A stretch of DNA of 64,000 bases from Melieria omissa (GCA_963971225.1 OZ020268.1:112374830-112438829); one strand, 5' to 3'; numbered from the stretch's first letter, positions 25,201 through 37,757 are shown. The notes: generated by a model from the sequence alone, not told the origin. Program-made: numbers and translations.

Positions 25201-28200
25201 TTAATTGTCTTAGGATAATGGCGTTCCACAGTTGAATTCCTCTGCAACCGTTATTGTGCGCACCGATTCCGAAAACAGTCTGCCGGCAATACCACAATTT
25301 GGGAGCAGCCTCTACAACGCAACTCTAACCGACGATCTTTCGCTGCAACCATTCGCAGTGCAACTCTTGCCTGGAACATCCGGCGAGGCGGTGCATTTTC
25401 GTCTGTCCGGATTGGATGCAGATTTCTTTACGCTGAATAACACAAGCGATGCGCTGATGGTGGAGTTGGTGCGAAAATTGGAGCGCGCCGACGTTGCTGG
25501 AAGAAGGTATTTGCAATTTGAAATAGTAGCGGAACACAGGAATCTAACTGATGTGGGCAGAACGGCGGTAGTTGTGGAAGTACCAGACCATGCGGGTAAA
25601 TACTGCAACGAAGTAAATAAATATTAAATTCTAACTGAAAGTTTGGTTAAAGTAATATCAACGATTTGCCAATTCATAAAATAAATAAATGCATTTTTGT
25701 GTCTCTTTCTAAGCATACATTCGTTTCACCCAGCCTCTCTACGAGGGCAACATAGATGAGGCTGGACACTTGCAGCTGGAGGACATTATACTCGATTCCT
25801 CCGCCTACAGCAATGAAATCACCGTTCAGTTGAATGGCACTGCAACGGAATACTTCAAGCTCATTCAAATCGTAAACACTTTGCGTCTGGAGCTGACTGA
25901 TGCCTTTTCCTTGGATAAGGTGCAGCAGCAAGCGTTCATTTCCTTGATCGTCATTGCGCATCTGACGGACAAGTCAGCCACAGCAACTGTGCTCATAAGT
26001 CTCCGAAACACCACACCCGGCATGACCAACAAGCAGCCTGTCTTCGAGAAGCCGCTCTACGTGGGCACCATCACCGATCAAAACGAATTGCACCTGGAAC
26101 CTATAATTTTACTAGCCGACACCTATACGATCGACACGAAATTCTCTCTGACTGGCGACGATTTGTACCTATTCGAGTTGAAGACGCGCGACAATGTGCT
26201 GAATTTGGCATTGAAGCGTGCACTCATCGACGGCGAATTGATGAACAACAACACCATTTTACTGGTGTTGACTGCTGAAAATGGTGACTTGAGAGCACAT
26301 GCCAGCGTTGTGATAAGTGTGGAGATGCGTGCTGGCGAGAACGACACTAAACGGAACAGCACCGAGATTTTTGCTCAACGTTGGCAGCGCGGACGCATTG
26401 CGGTGAATGAGAACGAGAGACAGGAGTTGCGGCTGGAAGAAATTCGCTTGGAAGCGCGATATACGATTGAGGAGTTGTTTCTGACATTGGAGGGTGGTAA
26501 GTGAATAGTATGAGGTCGTATATGAATTTATACAACGCACTGACTGAACTAACTCTTGATTCAAATTGAATTTTCATCTCTTCAGAGGAAGCAGCATATT
26601 TTCTCATAGCTATTGGCACACACAACAATGTGACCTTGAGACTGCTGGACACACTGCCGGCCGCTTTGTTGTACTCAAAATCGCTGCTATTTTTAAAGCT
26701 GCACGCAGTGTCGCCGGCAGCTGCTGCCATACACGATACAATTTTGCTCTTCATTGAGCTGCCAGTACAAGGTACGTGCCATCTTTTCGTCCTTGTTGCT
26801 CGACTCCAGTCTCCCTCTTCTTCCCATGAACAGCGTGCGTTGTGCCAGCGCCAGCAAATGCGCCACACTTCGACAGCAGTGAATACGTTTTTGCTGCCAA
26901 GCCCAATCAGTTGGGCGTGCTGGGCGTAGTGACCGCCACGGTTGAGGCACTGAATGCCTCTATTCGATATCACATAGCAATAGACAATGGTAGGTTATGC
27001 CAGTGAATAATTTTGACCTCATCACTGATCAACTTTCAATGCTTTGCTTTAGAATATCTGCAACAGCGGCTGGTCATCAATGCCAACAACGGCGAGCTCA
27101 GATTGTTGAGCTACGCCAGTGCGGGTGTTTACTACTTCAGCATCTCAGCGCAAAACACCGCCACTGCGGCTAACGCCAGTGTTAAGGCTCGTCTAACTGT
27201 TGAGGCAATGTGGCAGTGCGATGCGCAGCACACAGCCGTGGCCAGCAGCCTTCTCACCAAATACATCGAAGAGGAGATGCGACACGATGATATTATTAAT
27301 GCAACAGTTGGCAATTGCAGCTTCGAGATATTTCAAATGTATCCGAACGATAAAGGTGAGTATGGTTGATTGGTAGATTGAACCCCCCATATTAGGATCG
27401 ACTTTAAAACTACACACAAATTAAAAGAATTTTTATGAAAAGAATTACTTGTTGAAAGCCCCCCGAAATATATTTCTGAATCCTCCCCTGGTTTGACCCT
27501 CAGATATAACCTATTCCCTTGATCAGAAGAAAGAAAGAATTTCGTTCTTTGGCAACAATGATTTTAAATACGTGTCGGCTTTTAGAATACGTCTACATCA
27601 ACGAAAGCACCAAAATGCTATCAACAATTCGCATTGATCGTGAATCGGAAATGTTCCTCAACATGTCGGAGCCACAGATCCAAATAAAGTTGAAGCTGGT
27701 TTGTGCCAATAACTCCGAACCACGCCAACGCGCTCAACGTATGCGTCGCGCTGTCGAGCAGCAGCTGATTGACAGCGATATACCCCACACCGACGACGTC
27801 ACCATTCTGCGCCTCATTTTAGTTGATATCAACGATAATGCACCGCAGTTTGTTTACCCCGCCACGCCAAAGCTGTTCGCCTATCCGGAGAGCGACATCT
27901 GTTTGGAATTGTTTCCGCAGCATTTGGCACAAGTGAAAGCCATTGACCGAGATGTGGGCCGCAATGCCCGCTTGCGCTATTCTATGCGCCCGAACGATCA
28001 TTTCGACATAGACCCCACCAGTGGTGTCATCTACCCCAAGTCGAATGCGTTCGACGCCGCGGAATACACAGAACTCATTGTGGTGGCCACCGATCGAGAC
28101 GGCCAGTCGGATGGTCTGAGTACGGGTACAATACTGCTGGTGAGAAGGCTTTCGGCCGAGTACTTTAGCCTGCTGACGTTTGCGGCGAGCGGCAGTCAAA

Positions 28201-28932
28201 ACAAAACACTGGCGGACAGTTTGCTGGAGTTGAGCCTGAAGACGGGCTATGCCATAACGCTGGTGAAACAGGCCATAATGCCGTCGCAGGAAACAGGGCG
28301 AACTAGGCGCGACGCTGAAGATAATGTGGCTGTAATACAGAAGGCGTGGGTCTATGCCTTCGATAACTTCGAGCCCGTCAGCAGTGCGGAGTTGCAGAGG
28401 TGCGCATAGGTTCATTCAAATCTTTCTCCAAACTCTCTGTACTTTTTATTTGACAGCAAACTGGGAGCCGCGTCTGGTGTGAATGAATTGCAGAAGATTG
28501 AGTCCTATGCAGAGATTGGCCTGACCAAAAATGAAACGATTTCAACGGCTGCTGGAACCGAACCTACCGCCTACATAGTGGCCACAACACTGCTGGGGAT
28601 TATCAGCGCCAGCTGTATTTGTAATTCAAAGTCAGCACAACATTTCTCCCAACATTTGCTAAACTGGCTGCTATTCGCTTGCAGGTTTCCTGTTTTGGCG
28701 TTTTTATTTGCGCCGTCATGGTGCCGCGGGCTGCTGTGGCGAAAACTCCTCGATGGACTATTCGAACAGTGCTGCGAATTCGACGAGCGCCAATGCTCAC
28801 ACATTTGCCAAGGATGTAGTAAATGGTGCCAGCTGTGAGCGCAGTGCTGCTGTGCTGCCCATGAAGGAATCTCACGACAATCGGCCGTGCAAGGATATAT
28901 TTGAAAACTCGGCAAGACCAACGCAATTTTGA
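22248..28932 (+). CDS. Single-pass cadherin, eleven exons
   Basis: Exons 22248-22329, 22555-22850, 22912-23223, 25214-25595, 25714-26496, 26586-26771, 26834-26989, 27053-27355, 27586-28399, 28457-28620 and 28685-28932 join in frame (3726 nt, 1241 residues). A signal peptide (MMTHLYWSVLLLIICTS) precedes a long series of divergent cadherin repeats. Calcium-binding motifs are clearest in the C-terminal repeats: DINDNAP at about 914-920, then IDRD and ATDRDG. A membrane span lies at about 1143-1164 (AYIVATTLLGIISASCICFL). The tail is about 77 residues, with no recognised catenin-binding region, and ends PTQF, a possible class I PDZ ligand. It should act in cell adhesion or apical membrane organisation. 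I cannot assign a named Drosophila cadherin. Confidence 0.9.
23650..23905 (+). mobile_element. tRNA-derived SINE in cadherin intron 3
   Basis: Starts with a tRNA-like head: A box TAGTCCAGCAGGTAGCGC and B box GGTTCAATTCC. Its body matches the SINE at 16792-17110 in the same internal order (GGCAA..CCTC..CGTTCGGATTCGGCG..ACTGTAGGTCCC). The 3' end appears truncated and I could not fix a target duplication, so boundaries are approximate. Confidence 0.7.
24233..24833 (+). mobile_element. 5'-truncated non-LTR retrotransposon (LINE) in cadherin intron 3
   Basis: The C-terminal end of a LINE ORF2 ends near 24663 and includes a zinc-binding motif CVSCLEEVDSTEHFLCACP, as in R1/I/Loa-type elements downstream of RT and RNase H. 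A pyrimidine-rich 3' UTR ending in CATCCATCCATCC follows. Flanks show a duplication AAATGTATCGGG-TAA (24218-24232 and 24834-24849). Frames near 24240-24350 are disrupted, so this is a dead copy. Confidence 0.75.
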
Positions 28933-29134
28933 AGCAACAACCCACTCGGATGGTGTTGAAACATGTTGCTAGTTGTTATTGACTAAAATTAAATCAAATA
29001 CTGTTTTAAACAAGGAACTTAATGCCTACAACATCGCAGAGTCATTTCTACGAGTTGATTGTGTAACTATCAGAATTAAAGCAAAGTTGGCTTTTGACCG
29101 AAAACATACAAGTTTTCGTGAAGCAATTATGTTC

Positions 29135-29140
29135 AATAAA
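29135..29140 (+). terminator. Polyadenylation signal of the cadherin gene
   Basis: AATAAA about 200 nt after the TGA stop codon, just before the TTAA-flanked transposon that begins at 29193. Confidence 0.5.
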
Positions 29141-29192
29141 ATTTATTGCGGTAAACAAAGCCAATGAATAATTAGCATTTATTTACTGTTAA

Positions 29193-30724
29193 TAACACTG
29201 TACAACAGCATTTCTGCAACAGAGTAACGACCATATATTCCTGAAAGAGGACGTCGTACTGATCATTTTTGCAGAACAAAGTAATAGTCCAGCACGTCTG
29301 AGTTTTTTGTAATTCACACATAAAGGTTAAAGGGGTCTCTATAGACTTTTACACGGAAAGTATAAAAACTAGAAGAGCTAGAGCTTTGATGTCTAAGGCA
29401 AAGTTTTTCGCAATAAAAATGTGAATATTTTTTATGTACACATGAACCCCCCACCCCCTTTCTTACCCCCTTTTTCACGATTTTCGGAAAAATTTTTCAT
29501 AAAAAGCTTGTATTGAGTAAAATATTGCAAAAAATACCATATTGTCTTTTGGGAAAATATTCCCCATTCAAAAATAGGAGGGGTCTTCAAACACCAAAAC
29601 TTTCTCAAAACTTCCCCCAAGGAAATAAAAAGCCTTAAACACGAAACCTTCATTAAATAATCTTTTCATAAATTGCTAATTCTGCTTGAGATGTTAAGAA
29701 AAATGTTGAATATTGAAAAAAAGCCTCATTACAACGATTTACACGATTTTGCGACTTTGAAAATACTTTAAAAAGTTTTCTGATGAGGAAAAAATACTTC
29801 ATATTGGATGCTTGTTTGATGCATATTTTTGTACCGATGATACAAACATACTTTCAATTCAGGCGGAATGACTTCAATTCCATTGAACCAAATTTCATGA
29901 AATTTTGACTTAAAATCGGGAAAATATGTTAATTTCCAAGTTCTCGCTTTGCCTTCTTGGGGCTGTTTCTGATGAAAAAGTGAAAAGTTTTATCAACAAA
30001 TAAAGCTACTTGAAGAATGTAGCAATCCTCGCTGAGTACGTTTGGAATTTGAATCGCAATATTGACCCATCTGCACATTCCCGTAAAGCGAAAGCGTCTT
30101 TTTGAAATCATAAAAATTGTTTATTTTATTAAGAGAGGACTTCTTGTTTGGAGACCACCTAAACTATTATTCAATGGGAAATAGTTTTTTTTCAATATTC
30201 AACATTTTTCTCAACATCTCAAGCAGAATTAGCAATTTATGAAAAGATTATTTAATGGTTTCGTGTTTAAGGCTTTTTATTTTCTTGGGGGAAGTTTTGA
30301 GAAAGTTTTGCTGTTTGAAGACCCCCTCCTATTTTTTAATGGGGAATATTTGCCCAAAAGACAATATGGTATTTTTTGCAATATTTTACTCAATACAAGC
30401 TTTTTATGAAAAATTTTTCCGAAAATCGTGAAAAAGGGGGGTAAGAAAGGGGGTGGGGGGTTCATGTGTACATAAAAAATATTCACATTTTTATTGCGAA
30501 AAACTTTGCCTTAGACATCAAAGCTCTAGCTCTTCTAGTTTTTATACTTTCCGTGTAAAAGTCTATAGAGACCCCTTTAACCTTTATGTGTGAATTACAA
30601 AAAACTCAGACGTGCTGGACTATTACTTTGTTCTGCAAAAATTATCAGTATGACGTCCTCTTTCAGGAATATATGGTCGTTACTCTGTTGCACACAAAAA
30701 GTTTAAAATTGTTGTACTGTGTAA
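29193..30724. mobile_element. TTAA-flanked element with roughly 530 bp inverted repeats
   Basis: A 1532 bp element between TTAA sites (29189-29192, 30725-30728). Its ends read TAACACTGTACAACA and TTACACAGTACAACA (inverted). The arms (about 29193-29725 and 30175-30724) are near-perfect inverted copies, apart from a short divergent stretch close to the tips. The 450 bp centre has no coding sequence. Termini match the element at 60178-62525. Confidence 0.8.
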
Positions 30725-31673
30725 TTAATATGTGCGCTACAGTTAGCATTGCAGTATTTTAGGGGTTTGCTAGAGTTGTTTGTGTAGTGGGGAGAGCAGA
30801 TTGATTGCAGATAATAACCAAATTTAAATTGTAAGGACATCTTGTGAAGAAATTTTTCGCATATGTCGTCACGTCACAGAGACTAAAGTTTGGAAAAAAT
30901 CTGAAATTCCATAAGGATTTTTTGATGATAAAACAATGAGATTTTTAAGCCTGGATTTCTATCGCTTCTAAATTTGAGATTTATGCAGTTCCTCTTTTGT
31001 AATCGCAGCCCATTTATGAGACTAAGGAGAACCAGTTTTTTGCGTTTGAATTTGTAAACGAATAAAAGGGACCCAAAGCAACTGGTTGGGATTTTTCTAG
31101 GACATAGTCTCTAATATTACTTTCAAATATGCTGATGGTTTGATGTTTGGTGGGGGATTGAACCTGGGGTCAAGCATAACCTCTGACTAGCAGCTCAAAG
31201 CGTAGCAGCTCTGTCTTTCTCGGTAAGATTTTACTAAAAGCGAAGAATATTTTGATATAACTTTATATATAAATGTATTAATACTAGTTCTGATCTCTAA
31301 TTCACCTTTTTATTTGAGTAAATCTAACTTGGCCAAGTTATGAAGCGAATAAGGCTCTTGGCGTTCACCTCTGGTATGTCTGCAAAGTTGACGGTGTTTT
31401 AAAATCCTACGATTTTTCCGTTTCCTGCATAAAACAGGTGGAAAATGGTTTGTTCCTTGTCAGTATTTCTGCAACTTCTTCATAAGTTGATGGTTACCAA
31501 GCTGTGCTACCAAGGCTGCTGTAACCAGAGATTACCCGACTACCACTCTGAACGCATCTCTATTGAGGCTTAGCAGACTTTTTGGGTGCATCCGGTCAAA
31601 AAATGTTTGCAAGTGGTTATATTTAAAAATAGTAAAACTGTTAAAACAAAGGATGTATTTGTCTATAATTTAA

Positions 31674-32191
31674 CCCTTCGCTGCATGATTTAATTTCCGT
31701 AAAGAAAAAAAAATTGTGTTATATAATTCTTGTTGCTTGTTAAGTTCTGATGGTAAAAATGAAATCTTGTTGAATTCCTGTATCTATGAAAGAAGTTCTG
31801 CGGACATTTTCCATATCCTGGTTAGAACGCTACCGCCGAAATGAAAGTTGGGTTAATCTATATTTTAGTAATGGCTACTACGGGGAGTCGAACTGAGGTC
31901 AGGCGTCACTGTATACTCGTAATTCAACGCACTAAACAGCTGAGCGACGGCGACCGCCATATCACCATCGCCATCAATAACCAAAATTCTTTCACCAAAT
32001 CAGAACACTTATTGTTTTTTCGATTCTTCTGAACATACTTTCAAAGTTATTCGCAAAATTCTGTTAGTAATAAAATGGTTTAACATAAAAGACACAACTG
32101 AAAAATGAATGACTGTAAAATAGTGAATACTATAGTTTCCAAATCTATGAAAAGTTAACATTGCATATATGCAATGCCATGCAGCGAAGGG
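31674..32191. mobile_element. piggyBac-like MITE (CCCTTCGCTGCATG ends) carrying a tRNA-like insert
   Basis: A 518 bp element between TTAA sites (31670-31673, 32192-32195) with perfect 14 bp inverted ends CCCTTCGCTGCATG / CATGCAGCGAAGGG. The interior contains a tRNA-like segment at about 31860-31960. Confidence 0.8.
31860..31962 (-). mobile_element. tRNA-like SINE head fragment
   Basis: The minus strand reads an A box (TCGCTCAGCTGTTTAGTGCG) and a B box (GTTCGACTCC) with the spacing of a tRNA-derived SINE head. It resembles the head of the SINE at 16792-17110. No acceptor stem closes around it, so it is not a functional tRNA gene. Confidence 0.55.
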
Positions 32192-32195
32192 TTAA

Positions 32196-33990
32196 ATGTT
32201 ATGTTCAAATGTGTTCAAGTTTGAGTCTTTATCATCCTCGATAACTGCCAGCTGAAGAACGTAAGGATTCATGATGAGGCGTTGCTGCCGAACACATGAA
32301 TCTGTTTACAAATGCTTGCAATCAACAAAAGCACATCGACAAAAACAACATAACGTCTGGGCCGGTGACTAAGTATTGTCTACGTGGACTCTGTAAACAA
32401 ATGCTTATCTTATCAGCAAACATTAAAAGGCGAGAGTAAATTTGGAAATTGATAAGAGCACGAAAAAAGCTTACTTGTCTTCACGGCGGCGACGCTGAGC
32501 AATCTAATTACAATTGAATGCATTCAAAGCGCCGTTGCTGGCGCTGTTGTTGTTATTGTTGTGGTGGCTGATACGTGCGCACACACCTAAGAAGCACAAC
32601 GGCCATTTCAAAATACGAGTAATTTATTCTGAAACGACGCGAAAAGGTTGTGTTCAGTGCCAATTATACTTTACGTTCGTCGGTGAGTAAGAGCGGAGCC
32701 GGTGCAGCGATCGAGTCATTGCAACGCGCAAAAGTGATTTATTTGAGACCGATTAAAAAAACGCGAATTAATCAGAGAGCTTTAAGTGCGCGCGAGCGTC
32801 TACCACATCGAATGTGTCCGAATGACAGCAAGTAGCAGATCTCTGCATTTGCAATAGTTGAACACAATTTTAAAACACTAAACGGTGAGTGTGGTGCAAC
32901 AACAACAATAAATTGTTGCCAAGAATTTGGGTTCTATTGTTTTTTGAATAAAAATTTAAAGTATCCCGCAAATTACTAAAACGATGACGACAGCAGTGAC
33001 GACAAACACTTCTAAAGTAATAATGATTTGCTGGCGCTGCCTGCGCTGTGCCCCCATCGCCAACGACCACTTCCAGTCTACAATTCTTCTTGTTGTTTGT
33101 TGTGGTTTGCTGGCACTGTGACAGCTGAGGAGGCGGCCGAGTCGGTGCGCCAGTGCACGCTACTTAGTTGCGGTCTGGCGCTTGAGTGATCGCAATCGCT
33201 CTCAACCGTAGCTGCTTGACGGCGACAACGCGTCGACAGTTGGATCTGACTTCTCGGTGATTTTTCTCAACATGCGGTTCGCGCACTTTTCCTCAATTTA
33301 ACGCACGCTTACAACGCGGCCAATCGCCCAACAATCGCGCTCGTGCCAATACTCGTAGCGCTCACACGGTCGCGATCGCGTTAGCATCAACCGTCACTCC
33401 GCAGTTATTTATGTAAGTTCGATTACATTCTGGACATGTGCAAAGTGCGGATGTGAATGCCGTTTGGGATTTGGGTTTCGATTGCTTAATCATCGCCGTC
33501 AGCGCTCATTGACACCGACAGCGGTGGAAGATTAACATATTCATTGCAGCGCGCCGTATCATCAATGCCCTCCGGCACGTGGTACGCGGTGCTGTGGTGA
33601 TCTCTGTTTTAGTGCATCGACAACCAAAGCAGCGATGCGTTAATTAGCAGATCGTTGTGCGTTAATGGATGGAAATTGCGGTCGAGCGAGGTGTGAGTGG
33701 TACCTCCTGAATCGGTGCAATGTGGGAGAACAACTGCGTGATCGCCTCGCCAGTTACTTTTGATTTGATTGATTTCTATTGTACCTTTGAAACAATGAGT
33801 TCAGGGATCAACAGCAAAAAAAAATGGGGAACCTCTTTTGTGTACCAGGACACAAGAGCGTTGTAGCGAATGAAATAGTTAATAAACCTATATTAAACTT
33901 GGTCAACCACGAATATGTCTGATTGGATCTATAATGGTTAGTTAGCTCTTTGTCAAACTGAAAACAACGAGTCTTAACTTTGATTTTAAA
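32196..33990. other. Unannotated stretch, possibly with non-coding first exons
   Basis: No protein-coding exon recognised. Two places look like ends of non-coding first exons on the plus strand: an initiator-like TTCAGT at about 32652 followed by a donor TCG|GTGAGT at about 32690, and a GC-rich block ending in TTATGTAAGT near 33411. These could be distant promoters of a rightward gene. Weak evidence. Confidence 0.25.
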
Positions 33991-34680
33991 TCCATTTTTA
34001 TTTTATTTTATTTTTATTTTTTTTATTTTATTTTATTTTATTTTATTTTAATTTGTTTTAATTTATTTTAATTTATTTTAGTTTATTTTATTTTATTTTA
34101 TTTTATTTTATTTTATTTTAGTTTATTTTATTTTGTTTTATTTTATTTTAATTTATTTTACTTAATTTTATTTGATTGTTTTCTATTTTATTTTACTTTA
34201 TTTTATTTTATTTTATTTTATTTTATTTTATTTTGTTTTATTTTATTTTATTTTATTTTATTTTATTTTATTTTATTTTATTTTGTTTATTTTATTTTAT
34301 TTTATTTTATTTATTTTAATTAATTGTATTTTATTTTATTTTTTTATTTTATTTTATTTGTATTTATTTTAATTTATTTTATTTTAATTTGTTTCAATTT
34401 ATTTTAATTTATTTTATTTGATTTATTTTAATTTATTTTATTTTAATTTATTTTATTTTATTTTATTTTATTTTATTTTATTTTATTTTATTTTATTTTA
34501 TTTTTTACTTTATTTTACTTTACTTTATTTTATTTTATTTTATTTTATTTTATTTTATTTTATTTTATTTTTTTTTATTTTATTTATTTTATTTTATTTA
34601 TTTTATTTTATTTTATTTTATTTTATTTTATTTTATTTTATTTTATTTTATTTTATTTTATTTATTTTATTTTTATTACT
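33991..34680. repeat. (TTTTA)n microsatellite, about 690 bp
   Basis: Nearly uninterrupted TTTTA pentanucleotide repeats with scattered substitutions. ORFs over this tract (runs of F, I, L, Y) are artefacts. Confidence 0.95.
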
Positions 34681-35735
34681 GAGACATCTGCTGAGACAAA
34701 CAAAATGGTATCAAATTGTATCGGTCAAACGGCCTTGAAAAAATTCAAATTGACTGATATATTTGACCGAAAAAATAAAAGTCACAAAATAACTGTTATT
34801 TTTGACCGTTAAAATAAAAGTTAAAAGTTACAGTTCTTTTTGCCTGATATGATAAAAGGCACAAAATAATTTTTTTTGTCGGTAGAAATAAATAATATAA
34901 GATACCAGTTAAAATCTGTCATTTTTGATAAAAACCATAACGGGTACGGTCCCTGCACTCAGATGGTCCAGTGGCTTGCCTCAATCTACAAGTATTCTTG
35001 TACAGTCGAGGGTTTGGACAGTTCCCAAGATAATGAAAGGCTGTTACTTTTTCACTCTAAGATATAATTTATACAAGTACATTAACTGCAACAGACGAAG
35101 TTCCATTATGGATTGGCGAGTAGTGATCACCACGAATGCGTTTCAATAGACATCTATCGATGTACAGAAATCTCTAAGGATACATCTAATTACGTGCATT
35201 ATATATCTTTCTCAAAAAGAACCAATAACGACCATAACAAGGAATCTTAAGTGCATTAAAAATGAGAATTCTGAAAACTCCTAATCTAAATTAACCAATT
35301 TTAATTTTTTGTAAAACTATAAATTATGATATAGGTTGTCGTATTCATTTTACTTCTACTCGATGATTCTTGGGCAAATACATCAGCCATCTCGGGAATG
35401 TTTTGATGAACTCTCCATGTGCTTGAGTACATTTACACTGCATTTCAGCTTCGCTTCGTTGCTGCAGCTTCCTTCCGGGTACAAGTTCATAGAGGAAGTC
35501 AGGTCTCAGTCTAGTTAGGTAGAAGTTAGTCTCATAATCGAACTGTGGGTCCCGTTTTGTTTTATTTGTGTGTATATCAGAACAACTGTTCCAGCCAACT
35601 ACTTACCACAGCATTTGCCAATTAGCCCCATGGGCTCAGAATCAGAGAGATAATATTTGGAGCGTCATCACGGCTATGCGTTTACTTTAGATTTTTTTTT
35701 TAATTGTTTGTACATTAATTTTGTAATTTTTATGT
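34681..35735. other. Intergenic stretch left of the globin array
   Basis: 34.68-34.9 kb has a loose internal repetition (gaccg..aaataaaag..cacaaaataa). No gene recognised. Confidence 0.35.
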
Positions 35736-36447
35736 TTAAAAATAATTTGTCGATGCCCGTATTGTGTGAATGCGAAGTTCCGCATAAAGACTGAATTGGA
35801 ATATATTCGCGAGCTTCTCTAGGGCCGATACCAAGGTTGGCGAACTGATGGGATGAAGCACTTTCAGTAAATATTCCCTCATGGTGTCCGCCATTCGCTG
35901 TGTAAATGATTTGCAGAAAAGGGACACTTTAGTGCAATAATAATCAAATTTGTACATTGACAGTGGGAACCAACCGCAGCATCAGTTGTTTGTACACCGC
36001 TCGCAATGTGAGCCATTTCCATTCTGGCCAGAGTGCCGTGCAGTGAGGCATTGTTGCCGATGCCCTCTTCAATCATTTCTGCGAAGGTTCGTAGGACTTT
36101 GAGCGCGTGTTGACTTAGCCGCTTTGTATCGAACTTGCCATGACGGTGAAAGTACTGGAGATAGGGTTCGTTGTTGTTGAAGAACCTGCGGTCAGGATAA
36201 AAACGCATGGGTCCTTAGGTAATCGCGCAATTCTCGCTCTTCAACTGCCGGAGAATACCAACTCGATGTGCACGGCGTAGGCGTGATGTTTAAATCGTGT
36301 CATTATCATGTGTATACTCTTCAGTAGCGCCTGTCTTTCACCGGCCGTGAATCCAGTCTCATCAGTGATTGGGGCAATATTGAGCTTCGGTAACGGCTTG
36401 AGAGCAGAGATGGTCTTCCTTCTCGAGCTTACAGTTACTTGGGACAT
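35736..36447 (-). CDS. Globin gene 1 of a tandem array (glob2/glob3-like)
   Basis: Minus-strand exons 36447-36263, 36185-35975 and 35897-35736 give 185 residues. The intron phases, 2 after the B helix and 0 in the G helix, match the classical globin positions B12.2 and G7.0. Helix A/B: GFTAGERQALLKSI...HAYAVHIEFF. Distal His88 lies in LSQHALKV and proximal His121 in MEMAHIASGV, 33 residues apart (29 in myoglobin). Both donors are GTTGGT. A heme-binding, oxygen- or redox-linked cytosolic role follows from the family. Drosophila glob2 and glob3 are mainly expressed in testis, but tissue here is unknown. It is separated from gene 2 by 3.9 kb of transposon-rich DNA. Confidence 0.85.
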
Positions 36448-36568
36448 CTCAGACTAGGCTTTTGAACAAGTACGTTCTGAACGGCTAATTTAATTTTAGT
36501 AATTCAATGTATATAATTTAAAACCAATTTAAATTAGCCAAAAAATATAAATAATTAAATAATAACAA

Positions 36569-36650
36569 AATGACTTTGAAATTCAAAAGAGAAAAAAAAA
36601 CAAATTTGTAGAAAAAGCATTGCAGCCTTTGAGCCGAATATGACGTTGGG
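36569..36650 (-). promoter_or_regulatory. Shared upstream block of the globin array (gene 1)
   Basis: Contains gactttgaaattcaaaagag ... gcattgcagcctttgag on the plus strand. The same layout precedes genes 2, 3 and 5 (and in weaker form gene 4), roughly 120-300 bp upstream of each start codon. Probably carried along by the duplications; may hold promoter elements. Confidence 0.45.
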
Positions 36651-37116
36651 GGTGTGGGAATAGGATTCACATTAATCTTATTATGGAAATGGATGTCATT
36701 GAAGAAGGTACATCTCACTTCGAGCTGTAATGTTAATACAAAAATAATGAAAGTTCCTTTGCAAAACGTCCAGGGTTCGAATCCGCAAGCAGCCCTTACG
36801 AAATATTTTCCTTTATAGTCGAAATTTCTGATTAGAAAATTAAATGTTATCCATGAACAAGTTAGCCACAGCATTCGCCCATCTAGCTGCTCATGTTCTC
36901 AAAAGTAGAACAAAATGTTTTTAAGATATCAATAGATTTTGAATCAATATCCCATTAATCATGGATTGGCTCTAGCTTTTGCCATAATCGATAAATTTTT
37001 ATTGTAAAAATAATATTTTAATAATTTTACATTTTTACGATTTTCTTATTTAAAAAAAGGAGCGTATTGCACAGAACCGAGACTTTTTTACTGTTGGAGG
37101 CAGGTTGAGGCCCCAA

Positions 37117-37371
37117 AATTCTGTGGTCAAAAGCAATAACCGCTTAAGTCGACTTAAGAAGAAATTGAGTTATGGATGCCACCACGTTCCCTTGACTGTG
37201 CTCTACGTTTGTGTAAAATCGGGGAGTTTGTAACTTAAAAATCAAAAAAGTTATTAATAAAAATCTATTCGCATTCCCATAACGAACACACTACGCGCTA
37301 AAACTTTACACCGAAATTGCTCGAAAAAGCAATTTTTGACTTAGGCGGTTATTGCTTTTGACCACAGAATT
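37117..37371. mobile_element. 255 bp inverted-repeat element (MITE), class unknown
   Basis: Perfect inverted ends of more than 25 bp: AATTCTGTGGTCAAAAGCAA continuing into TAACCGC at the left, and its complement at the right. No clear target duplication and no ORF. Confidence 0.65.
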
Positions 37372-37599
37372 ATTGGCAGCGTTTTTTGATTCTCATCAAA
37401 ATCTTGTGTAGTCATTCGTCTTGTTCGTTGTTCGGTTCGTCTTAATTATCCGAAATCAAATCCAGATAGCTGGACTGGAAATTAATCTTTAAGGACATTG
37501 AAACTACCATCTCTCGATTAAAACAAATATTATAGATTGAAAATTTCGATTATACTTTAAAACTTTTTTTGAATTCTTTGGAAAGTTCTTGCCCTCCAT

Positions 37600-37733
37600 C
37601 AGGGGCGGATTCTGAAAAATATGTTGGGGGTTTCGAACAGTAATTCTTTAATATTCATAAAATGCCTTTTAATATGTATGTAGTTTTAAAGTCAATCCTA
37701 ATATCCCAACCGCCCCCCCTGAATCCACCACTG
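37600..37733. mobile_element. hAT-like MITE, 134 bp
   Basis: Inverted ends CAGGGGCGGATTC / GAATCCACCACTG with an 8 bp target duplication CCCTCCAT / TCCTCCAT (37592-37599, 37734-37741). No ORF. Confidence 0.7.
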
Positions 37734-37756
37734 TCCTCCATCAATTCCAACTTCAT

Positions 37757-37757
<1 letters not shown>

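Noticed and set aside
34172..34738. Long ORFs rich in Phe, Ile, Leu and Tyr
   Set aside because: They are translations of the (TTTTA)n repeat and have no protein character beyond that.
36263..36447. Donor GTATTC after GAGTTG as the intron-1 splice site in globin gene 1
   Set aside because: It would shift the frame by four bases relative to exon 2; using GTTGGT keeps the frame in all copies, and gene 3 has GTGAGT at exactly the aligned position.
36773..36785. B-box-like GGTTCGAATCC suggesting a tRNA
   Set aside because: No A box at the right distance and no cloverleaf.
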